From NCBI RefSeq assembly GCF_964355755.1, contig NC_092678.1, positions 22,920,365 through 22,984,364 of the forward strand: a stretch of DNA of 64,000 nucleotides, read 5' to 3'. Position numbers and translations under genes: made by a program. The DNA is from Antedon mediterranea. Its lineage: Eukaryota > Echinodermata > Crinoidea > Comatulida > Antedonidae. How positions within the stretch are numbered: position 1 is the stretch's first letter; each line of letters begins with the position of its first letter. Positions 34,524-49,500 of this stretch are shown here, one piece after another. The notes beneath the pieces are model-generated. The model was not told where the DNA came from. It saw nothing but the letters and a program-made list of their open reading frames with translations, and did no database searches.

Positions 34524-37500
34524 GTAAGAAAATAATTTAGAAACATATATTGATATTTATCTAATTATAATGTAGGTAGGCAGATGACAAGGAAGGTATA
34601 TAGTAGTGACCCTTATGTACATTATTTTGTTAAATTGTTTGTATGTTATGTTTTAAAATGTTTCTTGAGAGCTTGAGATAAAAAGAATTACCATAGCTTT
34701 GAATGATGTTTTCAGGGTTTTGACTTTCATGATGAGGATGTGGCAGAAGAAGAGACCATGCAACACATCAGAGGAAATCTAACCTGTCTACGAGAAAACG
34801 ACAATGCAAAACGTGAGTCATGTATTTATTTATAAAATAACAATTCTATAGGTATCAATGACTGGATCTTAATGGAAATGTAAATAAATTAAACAAAGGG
34901 CTAAATCAAAACGATTTCAAACAGCCAGAAATAAATTGAAAAGCATTTTAGGTATTCACACTAACCCTTCCAAAGTGCAATATACTATTTATATTTATAT
35001 ATAGAAAGCATGCCAACACTTTATTATTATTGGATTATGGGCTACACGCATACAAGCAATAGGCCTACATTTTATTTATTAACAGTCTGTCCGGATTTAC
35101 ACAGTAAATACAACATCTTATATCCCCTAGGTCTAAGCATCACCCAGAAAATATTTTTATTTTTCAGTTTCAAACAAGATTGGTTTGTGCTACGGTGGAC
35201 TTTGCATGGCATTAGAGAAGTTATCATACAAGCAGATAAAACAACTTGCTCATCCTTACTTCACCAAACCACCAAGGTATTTGTAACCTCAATAATGAGG
35301 TCAAAAAACAATGATTTTAGTGGTTGGACCTAATTAGTCAAAGCATAAGATAAGATAAGATAACACAGGCTACCAGTACACATACCTGTGAGACTCAAGA
35401 CTCAACCTAAGTATCAGAAATATATTAGGCCTACCATGCAGCTATCTAATTTCATACCTCCAAGGGCCTACTATATGCTGCAAAACGGTACGCTTTTTAG
35501 GAACAGATTTTCCCACACCAAAGCTCCATTGTTTCAGATCTTTGTGTTATATTACAGATCCAATTTGTTTGGTTTTTGTAAACATCTCGGTCAAATAAAA
35601 CAGCATATTTATAAGTTTGTATACAAATGTATAGCATGATGCCTTATAGGCTCAAATGAGGTACATTAATATTACCTGGAACTAGTTTTAATTTGAATAT
35701 ATAATTTGCCCAAATACTAATATAGACAAATATGAAAATGCAACCTCAGAAAAAGTCAATAAGCAGTTTATTGTTTATTTTCTATATTACCACTCCATCA
35801 ATCATAATAATATTTTTTTGTAGCACCTCTCAGGATGAAATGGATAGAAACTTTCTATTGGATGGCATTGCTGGGATTCGAACCAACTACAACCATGACC
35901 TTTTAACTGACCTCGTTTTCAACGCCCCCAATCGGAATCCAGAGTTGATGATTCGTTTACTTGAGCATGTGCCGTTCTTTCAAACCATAAAATCTCAGGT
36001 ATTCAAAAAATCAGAAAAATTTAAATCCATAATAAATGTTCAAAGGCACTTGGCAGTTAAAGATGTATTGTCCCCCAAAAACATGAAAAATGAAGATTAA
36101 TTAAATCATATTTTGAAAAGGTTATTTTGTAGTTAATTACAAAATATGTTTTCACTTATAAAATAACATAATAAATAGTTAAATTCAACCAAAAATCCAT
36201 TGGCTGGCAGCCAATTTGACCATTTGTTGCTTTAAATTGCAGTTTTTTTCAGGTAAATACATTTTTTTTAGATCCAATTTTTGGTGAAAGTGGATAACTA
36301 TTATGTGACATTGATATGGCATATTCAACAGAAAAACTGTTACAAATTATTTTTCAGGGGGATAATACATCTTTAAATAGAAAGTGTTTTATATAGTACA
36401 GGTAATAACTGTACTATACAATTGTTGTTATGTATCTCTTGTGTATAGTGGTCATATTGCTTTATTTGTTTACTACTGTATATAGTTTTAATGTATTGTA
36501 TTGATATTTTTAATGTTTTATATATTGTATGTGTTTTTAATCATCAAGGAAAACAAATTTCATGTTTTTGTTGTGTTCATGACAATAAAGATTTATCTTA
36601 TCTTATTGGTTTAGTTTTGTTATAATCACTGTTTATGCCTAAATGTTTACAATAAAATTATTTTACCAGCCAAATTTACATGAAATTACAAATTTAAACT
36701 TGAGTTTGTTATATGTTTTGCCATTTTTAGAAACTGATTGAAGCTGTTGAACAACTAGCAATTACACAAGCCAGATACAAAGGTATGTTGACTTACCAAT
36801 TATGACAATCTTGTTATCTTAAAAAATTGTTTTATTGACATCATCAACTGGTACCAAAGAATCTTATCTAATCTAAATACATGCATTTACTTGGTCACTA
36901 CTGACTTGTTGACACAAAACAAATATTAAGTTTATCTTAATGATAGTTAATGATGGTTTGGGAACAACCCCTAAACACTAATGACCTACAGGCTATGTAA
37001 ACAATTAACATTTATTATTTAAATGTTACCCTTTCACACATACAAAATGAAGTGGTGATGATTGAAAAATAAATAGGTATTGCTGGTTTGTTGGGTATCT
37101 GAGGGGAAATAATTGTTTTATCATATAAATAATATTAATACTTTATATTAAATAATAATATGGAATGAAATAAAATTATATCATTGTAGGCTCTGAGGAG
37201 GAAGTGAGACTACGAGAGTTGGCTACTTTTATAATTGGTGCAATTGCGAAGATTCTACGAGAAGAAGGCCGATACAGTGAGGCTGAACAAATAGTTGAGA
37301 AAATACATCAGAAAGTTGGAATATTTGGTAATACTGTATATACAATATATATCTTTAAAACAAACATATCTCTTTACTGAAGGAATAAAAATGCGTGTCT
37401 AGGGTTACCTCTTGGATTACATTTTTTTTACTGTAACTGTGTTTTTGCATTTGTCAAAGCTGTAGCAAGAAGTTAAAAACAGACTAGGCAAAGATGCTTT

Positions 37501-40500
37501 TATGACAATTTGTGCTGGGGAATTGGGGTGGGTGGTGAAAATTGAGAATTTCCGACAAGGCGAGCGTTTCCTCATGCTGGCTACGGCCCTGTTTGTTATT
37601 TTAATGGTACAGGTAGATAGGCGACTATAAAGTTTGTAGTATAATATATAACAGATGTCAGACAACCAAATTCAACTTTACAAAAATGTTGTTTTTTTTC
37701 TGAATAAAGAACATAATAATGGTTTGAAATATCACATACTGATTCCTATGTTAAATATGTTTTTTTAAAAAGATCCATGGCACCATCGACGAAGAAGATC
37801 AACAATGTCACATGTCAAGTTGCAACGTTACGAAAGAGATATTGTAGTCTTGCTCGGAGCTTTAGGAAACGCAGCTCATCCGAAATCAGCCGATTACATC
37901 TTAAGTTTTACGAATTCAACGGACATTCCAAAATACTTCCAAGAATCTGGGCTGCATGCGCTTGAGAATTTTCATACACCAGAGGTGAGATGTGCTCTTC
38001 AATACATATTATATAATACCTAAATAGATTTGATTGGATGATTATGGGTCACACGACATTTCACTTGGCCTGTAGCGTCGTGAAAATATAAATATAAGAT
38101 ATTCATCTTTCACCTCTTGAAATTATTTATACCATTGCACTCATAAACATTTATTATTTGTATAATATTAAATGGTACCAACATCTACTTTGTATGTGTC
38201 AGAAAGAGATTACAGTCTTATTTTTCTTGTCGTAGAAAGGAGTTTTTAAAAAACAATATAATATATGTACAATATTTTAATGCTAATTATAAATTACCCT
38301 TACAAACTTTTATATACAGGAACTTTACTATACTTCAGTGGTTTATTTTAGTTATCAGTACTTATCATGGCTTTTATTTTCTAGGCTGCTGATGCACTTG
38401 TTAGGGCGTGGAAAGCGGAGACAAATCCAAACTTTAAACGAAGCTATAAGAAACTATGTAAAGAGAATCCTGTTGCACACAGCCTAGCATTAAGGTACGT
38501 AAAGCAGAATCAGCAACCGATTAAAAAGGACATTTCAGATGTTGATTAATAGTGTCGAATATAATCTTATTTTGATTTTAATTTTAGAACGGAGCCTGAT
38601 TTTAATGATAGTTTTGTTAAGATAGAGCCAGGTCAATCACTTAATCAGACGGGACATATTCATAGCAGAGGAAAGCGGTCTGCGCGAAAGGCATTGCAGT
38701 TGTTAATACCTTTGATAGAACATTTAACAGACAAAGAAGAAGGAGATAGGTTTATTGGAGGGAATTATGGCGGCACATCAAGTTCTACAATGGATATACT
38801 CTCAGGTAGTAAAGTTATCATAACTTATTGAAAGTAAAAGAGGTATTTACCCTCAAAAAGGCGTATGAGTTCAATAAAAGTTATCAACCAACATTCGCTG
38901 TTTTGAGGTTCTATCCTTCCCAGATGTTTTACAGTCTCTTGCATAGTGCTCAAAGCCCCTAAACGCTTTACATTACTACCCCAATCATTGGATCAATACA
39001 TATGGACAGCTCCCATAATCTTGCAGCTAGCACAGCTAGTGCAGTTGTGTTTTTATCATACCAGGTGTCCATTTTGACACCTGGGTGGAGAGAGGCAAGT
39101 AAAGTATAAAGGACATAAGCAATGATGATCCCAAGACGCACTTTTTAAGTCATAGTGTCTCTAATTTAAAGCGCTGTTTACACTATCAAACTAGTTTGAC
39201 AAAAAATATGGTAGTGATATGATTTTTTTTGTCACATAAAATTTGATAGTGTAGACAGAGCTTTAGACATTATTATTTTTGTTTGCATTTTGCAGATCCA
39301 CAGGCAACCACATCAATATATGATATCTCCACATTTGGAGCTTTTAAGTTTTTACTCAGAATGTTTAGTCCATATGAAAACTTTAGGGCATCGTTTCAAG
39401 AGGCTCACTTACATTTGGCATCATTGTACAATATGAATATATTAGAGGTAAATTAATACTTTTTCCTTGCCTTGGAATAGCTTAGGTCCCTGTACTGAGT
39501 ACCAAAATGTACAGTTATAATAGCTGTATTAAAAGACAACTATGACCGAGGACCATATTTTAACAACGTATTAGGGATGTACATATGATTTCAGAACAAT
39601 CGCGAGAATAAGGATATCGCCGCACACGCTTGCCGTACAGCCGTGTCCGTAAATTGCTGTGACGTCACAGGTACATGGCAAAATTTACGTCATGGCAAAG
39701 TCTGGCAAATCGCGAAAATTTCTAGCAAACACACTTTGTAAATAAATCGTAAAAATATAAATGTTGATTTTTTTTATTGTTTCTTTTGCTTATCTGTACT
39801 CATTAAGTAGATTTTGCGATGCACCTGTGACGTCACAGTAATTTACGGCGACGGTTGTACAGCGAGCGCGTGCGACGATATCCTTAATCTCACAAATTTT
39901 CTGAAATTATATGTACATTCCTATAACATTGTAAAAATATGGTCCTCGGTTAAGTTTTCCTTTAAATGCTCAGATATCCAAGGTTAAAAAATAGCTTAGG
40001 CCTACTGTAAGTACCAAATATGCACTGTAATAATAGCTGTATCACTGAGAGATCTGAGTTTTTAAAATAGACTAGGCCTCCTGTACAAAGTACCAAAGAT
40101 GTATTGTTACCTAGTGATGAGGTCCAAGTTTAAAAATAAGGTAGGCCATACATGCAAACTTGAGACAAGCACAAACCTTTCTTGTGTTGGCAATTGCTAG
40201 TACAATATATTTTGTCAAGAAAAATTTATCAAATCTTTTTCAAATAACAAGATAATTCGGAACATTTATTTTATTTGTATTAAGGATTACGGAGTGGATG
40301 TGTTAGCAAACGCCATACGCCGATTGGATCAGCTTCTCTCGTGGCTCATCCCTAAACTTATAGATGCCATCAATATGGTTATTGGCTCATTAAACTTAGG
40401 ACTGGACTTGTCTGTTGGAAAACTCGTAGACTGTTACCTGATTCTGTTAGATGAAACAACGGTAAGGAATATGGTCTACTACATGTCTTTCTCTATTTAT

Positions 40501-43500
40501 AAAGTATTGTATTGCAACTTTTCTTGCCGGCCTCAGAAACTGATTTCAATTTGTGAGAAAATTGTTTGTGTAATATTCATGCAAGATCAGTTGTACAATA
40601 AAACACACATTTCTCACACAAACTACACAGTGATGTGTATTATTTAATGATTATTTAGAATACAGTTGAACTTCTTATTCAGGGGACACCCCTATTATAT
40701 GGGCACTTCTCTATGAAACGAACAAGAGGCAATATATATTGTATTAAAGCCAACCCTTATTCAGGGCACACCCCTATTAAGGGGATACCTCATTGACTCC
40801 TTGGGTCCTGAAGGTGTCCTCTTAATAGAGATCCTACTGTATTACCATTTACAGAAACTGCCATATGCTGAGGTTCTGGATGAACTTGGAGTAATAGACC
40901 TCGACAATGTCCCTGAGGAGATTTTAGTTGCTGTCTACTTAATTCGAAATGGGGAACAACTAACTGCAGATGTTAAGGCAGACCTTATTCAGTATTTGGA
41001 GGTATTTATATTTATCTGTTTCACAAACTTGTTTCTTTTTTTGGCGAACAAGTTTTTATTTTTTTTTTCAATTATACATTTATACATGAACAGTTTTAAT
41101 AATCAATAATTTTAACATAAATTGAATAATCAAGAACATAAACAAACTGTTGATAGGACCACAAACTAGGAGGCGGAGCCTTGTCTCGTGAGGACCCTGG
41201 AAAGAACAACTAAAAGATGTATGCTCTACTTTTAATTTTTGTGAATATATAAAGATTTTGATTAATTTGAGACTAAATTTCATTTGATGTTAACTTTATC
41301 TTTGCAAAAGATAGGTTTAATATATACTCTGCCGTGCATAGTTAATTAAATGTACTATTTTTATATTAATTGCCTATTGTATACATATATTTTTTTTAAT
41401 GAATTTTAACTTTGTGGCATTTGTTAGTCTTTTTCTTTTTTAGATAATAAATATACCTGAATTACTTGTTAAATGTTGTTGCTATTGCATTTATATTATG
41501 TTAATGACCATTTTATGTATCAATGGTAATATTTGTTTATTTTGTCTAGGAATACATGGGGCAGTTTCTAGTTGAACTTCCATGGGATGTCCAGCAAATT
41601 TACAAAACCGTAAAAGCTATGAAAGCTATTGTAGAAAATTTCCACGACAATCCTAAAGAAGCTATTACTGACCTTCTGAAGATGTTTGATAAGTATGAAC
41701 TTAAAATTGATTTCATTTTATCCAATTTCTATAAAGATTGTTGTTGTTTGTAAGATATAGTATTTGTAATAATTTCACATAAAAAATCCTTATTCCAAGA
41801 TTATTAACGAAAAGATTTACAAGGTTTTCTTATTTTGATGCTGTCAGTGTCACCTGTTAAATTCATTGTCGTATTGCATTGTTTTATTACTAAGTAAATT
41901 CTATTGTTTTTGTTATAAATTGGGAAAATCATAATTTTTTTTAGGACTGAACAAGCATTGAATAAGTTTACAGAACAAAAAAAAAGAATTGAAGAGAAGA
42001 TTCAAAGTTTAAAAGGTAAGCATAATGTCTAAAATAAACTATTTAAGAAGTAAGTACAGTATGTACTAACTAGATTAATATTGCATACAAATTCATTTTG
42101 TAGAGGGAGAAGATTGTTAATGAGGAGAAGATTGGCCAACCTATTCAGGGGACACCCCTATGAAGAGAAAACTTGGCTCCTGAACAAGTTGGCTATAGTG
42201 TTAAAACATATACTGTAGTTCCCTCTCACTCATTTCAGTAATAGGGGTAATCCCCTGAATAGGAGTGTCCTCTGAATAAGTTGTATGTATTGTTAAAACA
42301 TATAGTTCCCTCTCACAGGTCTTCAGCCAGAGTGGTACAAAGATATTAGAAATGTTGTAGAAGAAAAGAAAGCATTAATAAGAGAAATCGATGAAAAGCT
42401 TAGAACAGAGCTTGAGGATTGGGCAAATGAGGTAAGTTTACAATGATATGATGTATTCTTCTGAATGTTTGTATCTCATTTGCCTCGTCCTCCGCATAGG
42501 ATGTAAAGCTGTTGATCCCGTGTACTAATAGTTTACGTTCTCCTAGTGTGCTGGTAGGCACTGCACTGCTGGCTGCCGTGGGTCGTAGACGGCCTAATCC
42601 GAATTTCCTCAGTTTCCAGTTAAGCTCAAGGACCTGTATAAATACCTTTACTTTTATTACTTTGGCAACTTTATCATGATACAATATAATTGATGATGAT
42701 GTTCTTTAAAAATCTATGCCTTATATTTTTGTAAATCTTCGGTAATGAAACAGGATTAGTTTGAATGTTAGTTTCCTTTGCATAATATAAAAATTATTTA
42801 TAATTTAGAACATTCAACAACGGAAGATCTTAAATCTGGTTAGAACTGCTTTGAACCGGACCAATGACACGCTCGCGAAGATCAAACAGATCTCAGAACC
42901 TTTCAAGGAAGCTCTCAGCAACTTTACTGCCCGGATGGAACACCTAAACGAAACAGTCATAAACATCTTAAAAGGAGTGTAAGACACAATTGTAATTTTT
43001 AAATATTAATTACATTTTTTATAAGTAGTTTATATCAGCTGCTGCTTTTACGGATTTTTTTTAGAGATTTTCCAACTGATATAAACTTCTTAAATAATTG
43101 TAAAACATTTGCAAAATGTGTTAATTTAATTAAATTTCATATTTATTTTAATAGCCAAATAGCATGGACCTTACAAACACAAAAAAAAAACAGCATTTTG
43201 TGTAGTTGTATAAAATACAAGATGATAACATAATAAAAAATGTGTATTTAATAATTTTTTAATTTCTAACTTAATTATTTGCTTAGTACAATGACATTAT
43301 TTACACATGTTTTTTCAATTTATGATATAACAGGATTGACAGCGGACGATTTGAAATTGAGGAGATTTTTGGTGTTCGTTTCCATCAAACCTTTCCACGA
43401 GTCTTCCGTGAGCAATCTGATATTTGTCCAGATGATGGTTTTTATCCCACTACAAATTCTTATAGATTCAGCGACTATGGAGTAGACTTACTAATTGGAA

Positions 43501-46500
43501 AAAATCAACCGGTAAAACATTTAAAATAAAATACAATAAATGGTGTTTGAAAGAAGTCATAAAACTTATTTACGATACTGCAACCAAGGCAATCTATCAA
43601 CAGGATGCTGAGCTCCAAAGATCAAAGGCTTCATCTGTGGCTGCGACATTATCAGTTCTATGTTGCTCGGAGAATATGTACATAGTACAGTACTGTTGGT
43701 ATTTTCGCAGCAAGACATAAGATCAAAGGACTGTTACGAGTTCCTATCTTGGCAATGAAATCTCAGTGTCCTGTTATTAAGCTCTGTCTACTCTATCAAA
43801 CTTTTTATGACAAAAAAATTTGATGTGCCCATATATGGACATGATGATGTCATATCACTATACCATATTTCGGCATATCACTACCATGTTTGGACACATC
43901 AAACTTTTTTTGTCAAAACAGTTGAGGACATACAAATAATTAGTCTTTGAGTAAATGCTTAAAATTACTATTAAAAAAAAAACATCCCTTTTTGTGATTT
44001 TTTATTTACTCAGAGTTTACGTTTGTTCTTTAAATTATTTATTTTTTTGCAGATTGTAACTCCTCTGTCAGGTTTTATTACCTTACTGGGTAATGAAAAA
44101 ATCCAACTTGACATCACAAGTGGTTCAATAACAGATACCATCTTGACCATTGACAACATACTGCCACAACAATGGGTGTCTGATACACCAGTCAAGGTAT
44201 GCATATTGTTTTCTTGTATTTTGTTCCCTTGTTTCATTATGGTCTGTTTGTACGTTTCTTTTTCAAGGGTTTGCATGTGATAAGAAATAATTTTCTTTAA
44301 TACATTATAATACAACTTGTTAAATCTTTCATATTTCTCATATTGTATTGGAATTGTTAAAATGTTTTAAATGTACACCAACAAAAGATGCAATATAGTT
44401 GATGTCTTTTATACTAGAACAATAACAAACAAACAATAAAAAATAAATAATAAATAAAAATAAACAACAAAGGATGTTAGATAAATTTTCATCCCAAAAC
44501 TATTATGGATAACCATTTACTGTCTTCAATAAAAATAATGTCCCATCAATAGGAACAATGCATATGATCACAACATCATTTAATAGGACAGAAGACAAAT
44601 CTTTTGTACAATAGTTCTAGGATGAAACTTGAATAGTTATTTTGTCTAACTTTCTGTAGGAAAAATGAATGTTTTAGTTATCTTCATTTTTTTCATCCTA
44701 GTATAAAACAGGTCTTCAACCTGTTCTGATTAGTTTAAAAATCAAGCAATTGCTGTCTAGAACCATGAAGAAATCAATGTTCTCCATGCTGGAACCAACA
44801 GACCGATGCAAAAATATTTTATTAAATGTTTTCAATTACTTTTTTTTAAACTAAAATCTAATAGAATTTCAGTCTGAAATAATTGTTTGTTTTTGTTATT
44901 TTGTCAATTTTAGGTCTACAAAGGAGATGGGATAGGATTCGCTTCAAGGTCAAATTGTCAACCAAATAACTATATTCACGTTGTTATGAAGAAACAAAAT
45001 AACGGTGAAACTGGTTACATAGATCCATCGCCATTTCTAGAGAAAGTTGATCTGAAATGTCCAAAGTTTGACTTTGGAAGAAACTCTTATTTGATCAAGT
45101 ACAAGGTGTGGCCTTTTTTATATATAATTATTTTACTAATATTTATTAATCCAAAGACAATTGGAAAAACAACAATGCTGTCAGTAGCTAGATCTCAATG
45201 GAGATGCAAATAAAATAAGCACTGAAAAAAATGCTATTGGATATCAGTGGCTGGATCTCAGTGGAGAAACAAACAAAATAAATAGAAAGCTAAATTTAAA
45301 AAATAAAGACCAAAAGCTAAATCAAAATGGTAAAGTAAAAGAAAGAAATGAATTTATGGTTTTAGTTATGTTTAAATAAAGGTACAATAAACAAAAACAA
45401 AATTCTTGCCTCATAATGTTATCTCTTTAGCAATACAATAAAGTTGCACTATTTTATATATATATATACAGTCAACTCTCCCAATACCGGACTCTCTGAA
45501 AACCAGAAACTCTCCCAATACCAGACTTTTTTTGAGGACCAAAAGGTCCCAAATTTATTTTTACCATTAAAAACACATTCCGAATACCAGACTTTCCGGA
45601 AAACCAGACTTATTTGGCCGGCCCAAAGGTGTCCGGTATTGGGAGAGTTGACTGTATATGTTTTTAAAAGTGTTTTAAATGTATTTTTAGAAGCATTTTT
45701 AATGTATTAATTAAAACTATTTTCTATCTGTACCTTGTCAAGGAAGACAATGTTGTGCTCTTGATTTATCTTATTACATTGTTAAGCTCTGTTTACACTA
45801 TCAAACTTTATGTGACAAAGAAAATGTGATGTGCCTATATATGGACATGATAATGTCATATCACTACCATATTTGGGCACACTTTTTATGTCAAACTAGT
45901 TTCATAGTGTAGACAAAGCTTTAGTAGCGTTAATTTAATAATGTACTGAGTTATAATATTCTATTATTGTTGCAGGGGATTACTATTATGAAAGAAAATC
46001 TGATTCCAACTACACCATACTCTGAAGATTCTACTCCAGCCAGATCATCTCCACCACCTACAGACACGATCCCAATTGAGCAACATGCAGTTTTAACAGC
46101 TGGAGCTTCCATACAGAGTATAAACTTTTATTTATAATTATTATTATTATTATTATAAGTAATTCATATTAAGGAGATTTAAGTTTCTTTATTGGCTTTT
46201 CTTGTATGTTTTCCAGTCTCAATTTATTTTCAATGTTTACTAATGGTTTTACAATGGTTTAAATTTACTATACCTCAAGTTCACTTCTCTAATTTCACGG
46301 AAAATCTAAGACACTGCTGCCAATATTGGTGGAAAATAGAAATAGAAATAGGTCACAAGTTAAGATATGTTTTTATTGGTTCAATTTAAAATATTATGAA
46401 AACAGGATATAAAAAACATACAATATGAAATAGCATACCTTATATTTGAATTACTAATCTTTTATTTCATGTCACTTAAGGTCCAGCAACGTTTTCATCT

Positions 46501-49500
46501 GTCATTGGTTTACCTGAGCCTACCTCTGCTGGTCCTTCATTGGGGTCGTTCAGCTTTGCTGATATTTCAATGTGTTCAGTTATGGAAGCAATTGAGCTGT
46601 TGAAAGATAACAAACTTAAACAGAAAGTTATTGATACCTTGATTGACTTTAAGGTAATCAAAAATATTTATTGGAATAAAAAATGTTGGAATAATAGTAA
46701 AGTTACAGAATAAACAATATTCTGTTGGAGCAACTTTTTTTTTACTGTAATAGAATATGATTTTAAATTGTTACAATGTAGACGTTTATATTTGTTTGGT
46801 CATGCTTGCCAAAAAACAATAGTACAGTATGATTTACATTAAAAATTATTTCTTAAAAGGTAGTAACATCGAAATTGAGTTAAAATCAATTAATAAAATA
46901 ATAATGATACTACGTTCTATTTATTTCCTATCAGTCTAAAATCGATGGTCTCCAGAATTTTCTACCAAATCAACTCACCGACGATTATTTGAGAACACTT
47001 CTACAAGAAAGAGGCTTGCCAATATGGGGCGACCGGTTAGAACTATTGGCCAGATTTAGTCAACCAGACAACTGTAAGATTTAGATACCTTTTTAAAATT
47101 TGTTTGTCATTCTATCTCTGTTACTTTTTCAAAATCAACTCTTTTAACATAGAAAAACATTTTACAATATTACTAAACATTGTTAATATTCGAACATACT
47201 AATTGTTAATTATAACACACCCAAGTAGATTCTTGTCATTTGATTGTGGGTCACATATGATATTAAATATTACACTAGCACTATCAACGTTGTAAACAAT
47301 GAAGTACTGCAATTTTGCGGTGGGAATCTAATTGCACTCATAAACATGAATTCTTTGTATAGTTTTATACAAACAAGATATAAATTGATGTTTTACTGAG
47401 TTTGTATCTAATATATCAACAGTATGCCCATTGCTGATGGTGGCTATGCGAAGAACGGACTACTGTCGATTTGAACGTAACTGCTTAGGTGTCGAGTGTC
47501 GTATTCCGATAGAATACAAATCAAACGTATATCCTCTGACTGTGTTTGTCCGCTATAATCCTGATACTGAAGAACTTGATATAGGACTAGGGGAACACAA
47601 CATTACAAATATCATGCCAGATCCTCTTGGTAAGCAAACAGGTTGATTTTTTATTTATGTACTATTTGTTCTACGCTAGTTATTAAGAATCCATATCAAA
47701 CTCTATTGCAGTTTATACTGCAGTAATTACTTTTGACTGTTTAGTAAGCTATACACTAGGAATATATTGCAGTAGCAAAATTTAGTTTACTGCAGTAACT
47801 TCAGTATAAAAAATGACATGATTGTTTTTTGAATTTTCAGAAATATCAAAGGAAGTAGTTCTATTAGAAGGTGGGTGGAAACAATTTGGCAAAGAGCTCA
47901 TTGTTGGGTAAGAACGTGATTTCATAAACTCTTTATTAAGCCTACTAATACTTTTCATCCACTATTCATTTTAGTGTCTTTTCTCTTCTCTTCTTCTTTT
48001 TTAAGGAGCAAACTTCATAGTTGAAGGCTACTGCTCCACTAAGGGTCCCATTGTGACATCGGCAGCTAACTACGGCGCCAATGCGTCTGTCCACGACAGT
48101 GTGTGTGTATGAATGAACTAGTACACCGGGGTAACCCCCTACTCATCTCGAAAGATGTACTAGGTTCTTTAAAGTGCACATGAGCCAGATGTACACTGGA
48201 CCTACGGTTTATAGTCCTTATCCGAGAAGAATTTTAATATATAGCTTGAGTTTTGCCTTCTTGATAGACTAGCAACTTATTTCTATATAATTTTGTATTT
48301 CTGACATGCTAACCTACCTACTTTAATTGTAAACAGATATTCGGCAGGTTTAGAAAATGGTGAACTGTACATAGATATGAAGTGTCAGCTGTGTTCAGTC
48401 TCTGATCGTGATGACTGTGAACCTGTCAAAGACATATTAACAGATATGCTCATTCCAATACCATTCCGTTATCCTAATGGTAGTTTAGCATGGAAAGACA
48501 GTAAGTAATAACATTATCTCTCATAGGATGTATTCCACTTTGGGGAATTAGGGGGCTATCCCCGGTACCGTATAAAATAATTGTTTTTTGTTTGTTCTTG
48601 TACGATATATGGTATCCAAATAAATCACATCAAATCTACCAACATTTTGGGAACACACAAGAATAAAAAACTGAAAAGTAAATTAAGTGAACAGCAGCTC
48701 TTATCATAATCACAAGGCCTACCAAGTTGATTAAACAATTGAATGCTTTGTCCCCATAAACATGAAAAATAAAAATGAATAAAATAGTTTTCACTTTGTT
48801 AGGTGAATAATTGTTTTTCAAATTTTTAGTCAAACTGAATAATTATATGTGACATTAAAATGGCCTATTCAACACAATTTTTTGTTAAATTATTTTTGTA
48901 ATTTTTATAATTATTAACATAATTTTGCATTATTAGTAACTGATTATTAATTTTAACACTACTAATATAAAGTTTTCTTTTATTACAGTAAATATTAAAA
49001 ATTATTTCGCACGGTCTGCCATGCAGCGTTTATTCGAAACAACCGAACTTCCCAAAGATGGCGCCATCGTATATATAAAAGATAAAGTGGTAGAGTTCTG
49101 GCAGGGTCAGCTTGATAACGGAGTGGAGTTTATTAATGGTCTTCTGAATGTCCAATGGACACTTGATTTATCTACCATGTCAGTTGCTACGTTTGATGAA
49201 GAAGCAAAAGAAGAAGAAGAAGGTTAGTAACGTTAAGCATAAATTACATTTTAATATCTAATACTGTTCACAACTGTCTTTAATTTTGTCAAAGCACAGT
49301 AAAACCAATCTTTAGGACACCCATTATTTTAGGGGATACTTCTATTAAGGGGTTACTTCTATTAAAACAAATGAGAGGTCATCTGTATAATGTTCTAACA
49401 CTATAACCAACCCCCATTCAGGGCACACACTTATTAAAAGTCAGTTATTATGCTACAACTGTTCCAAACTTGCATTTCAGGAATCACATTTTGTACCATA

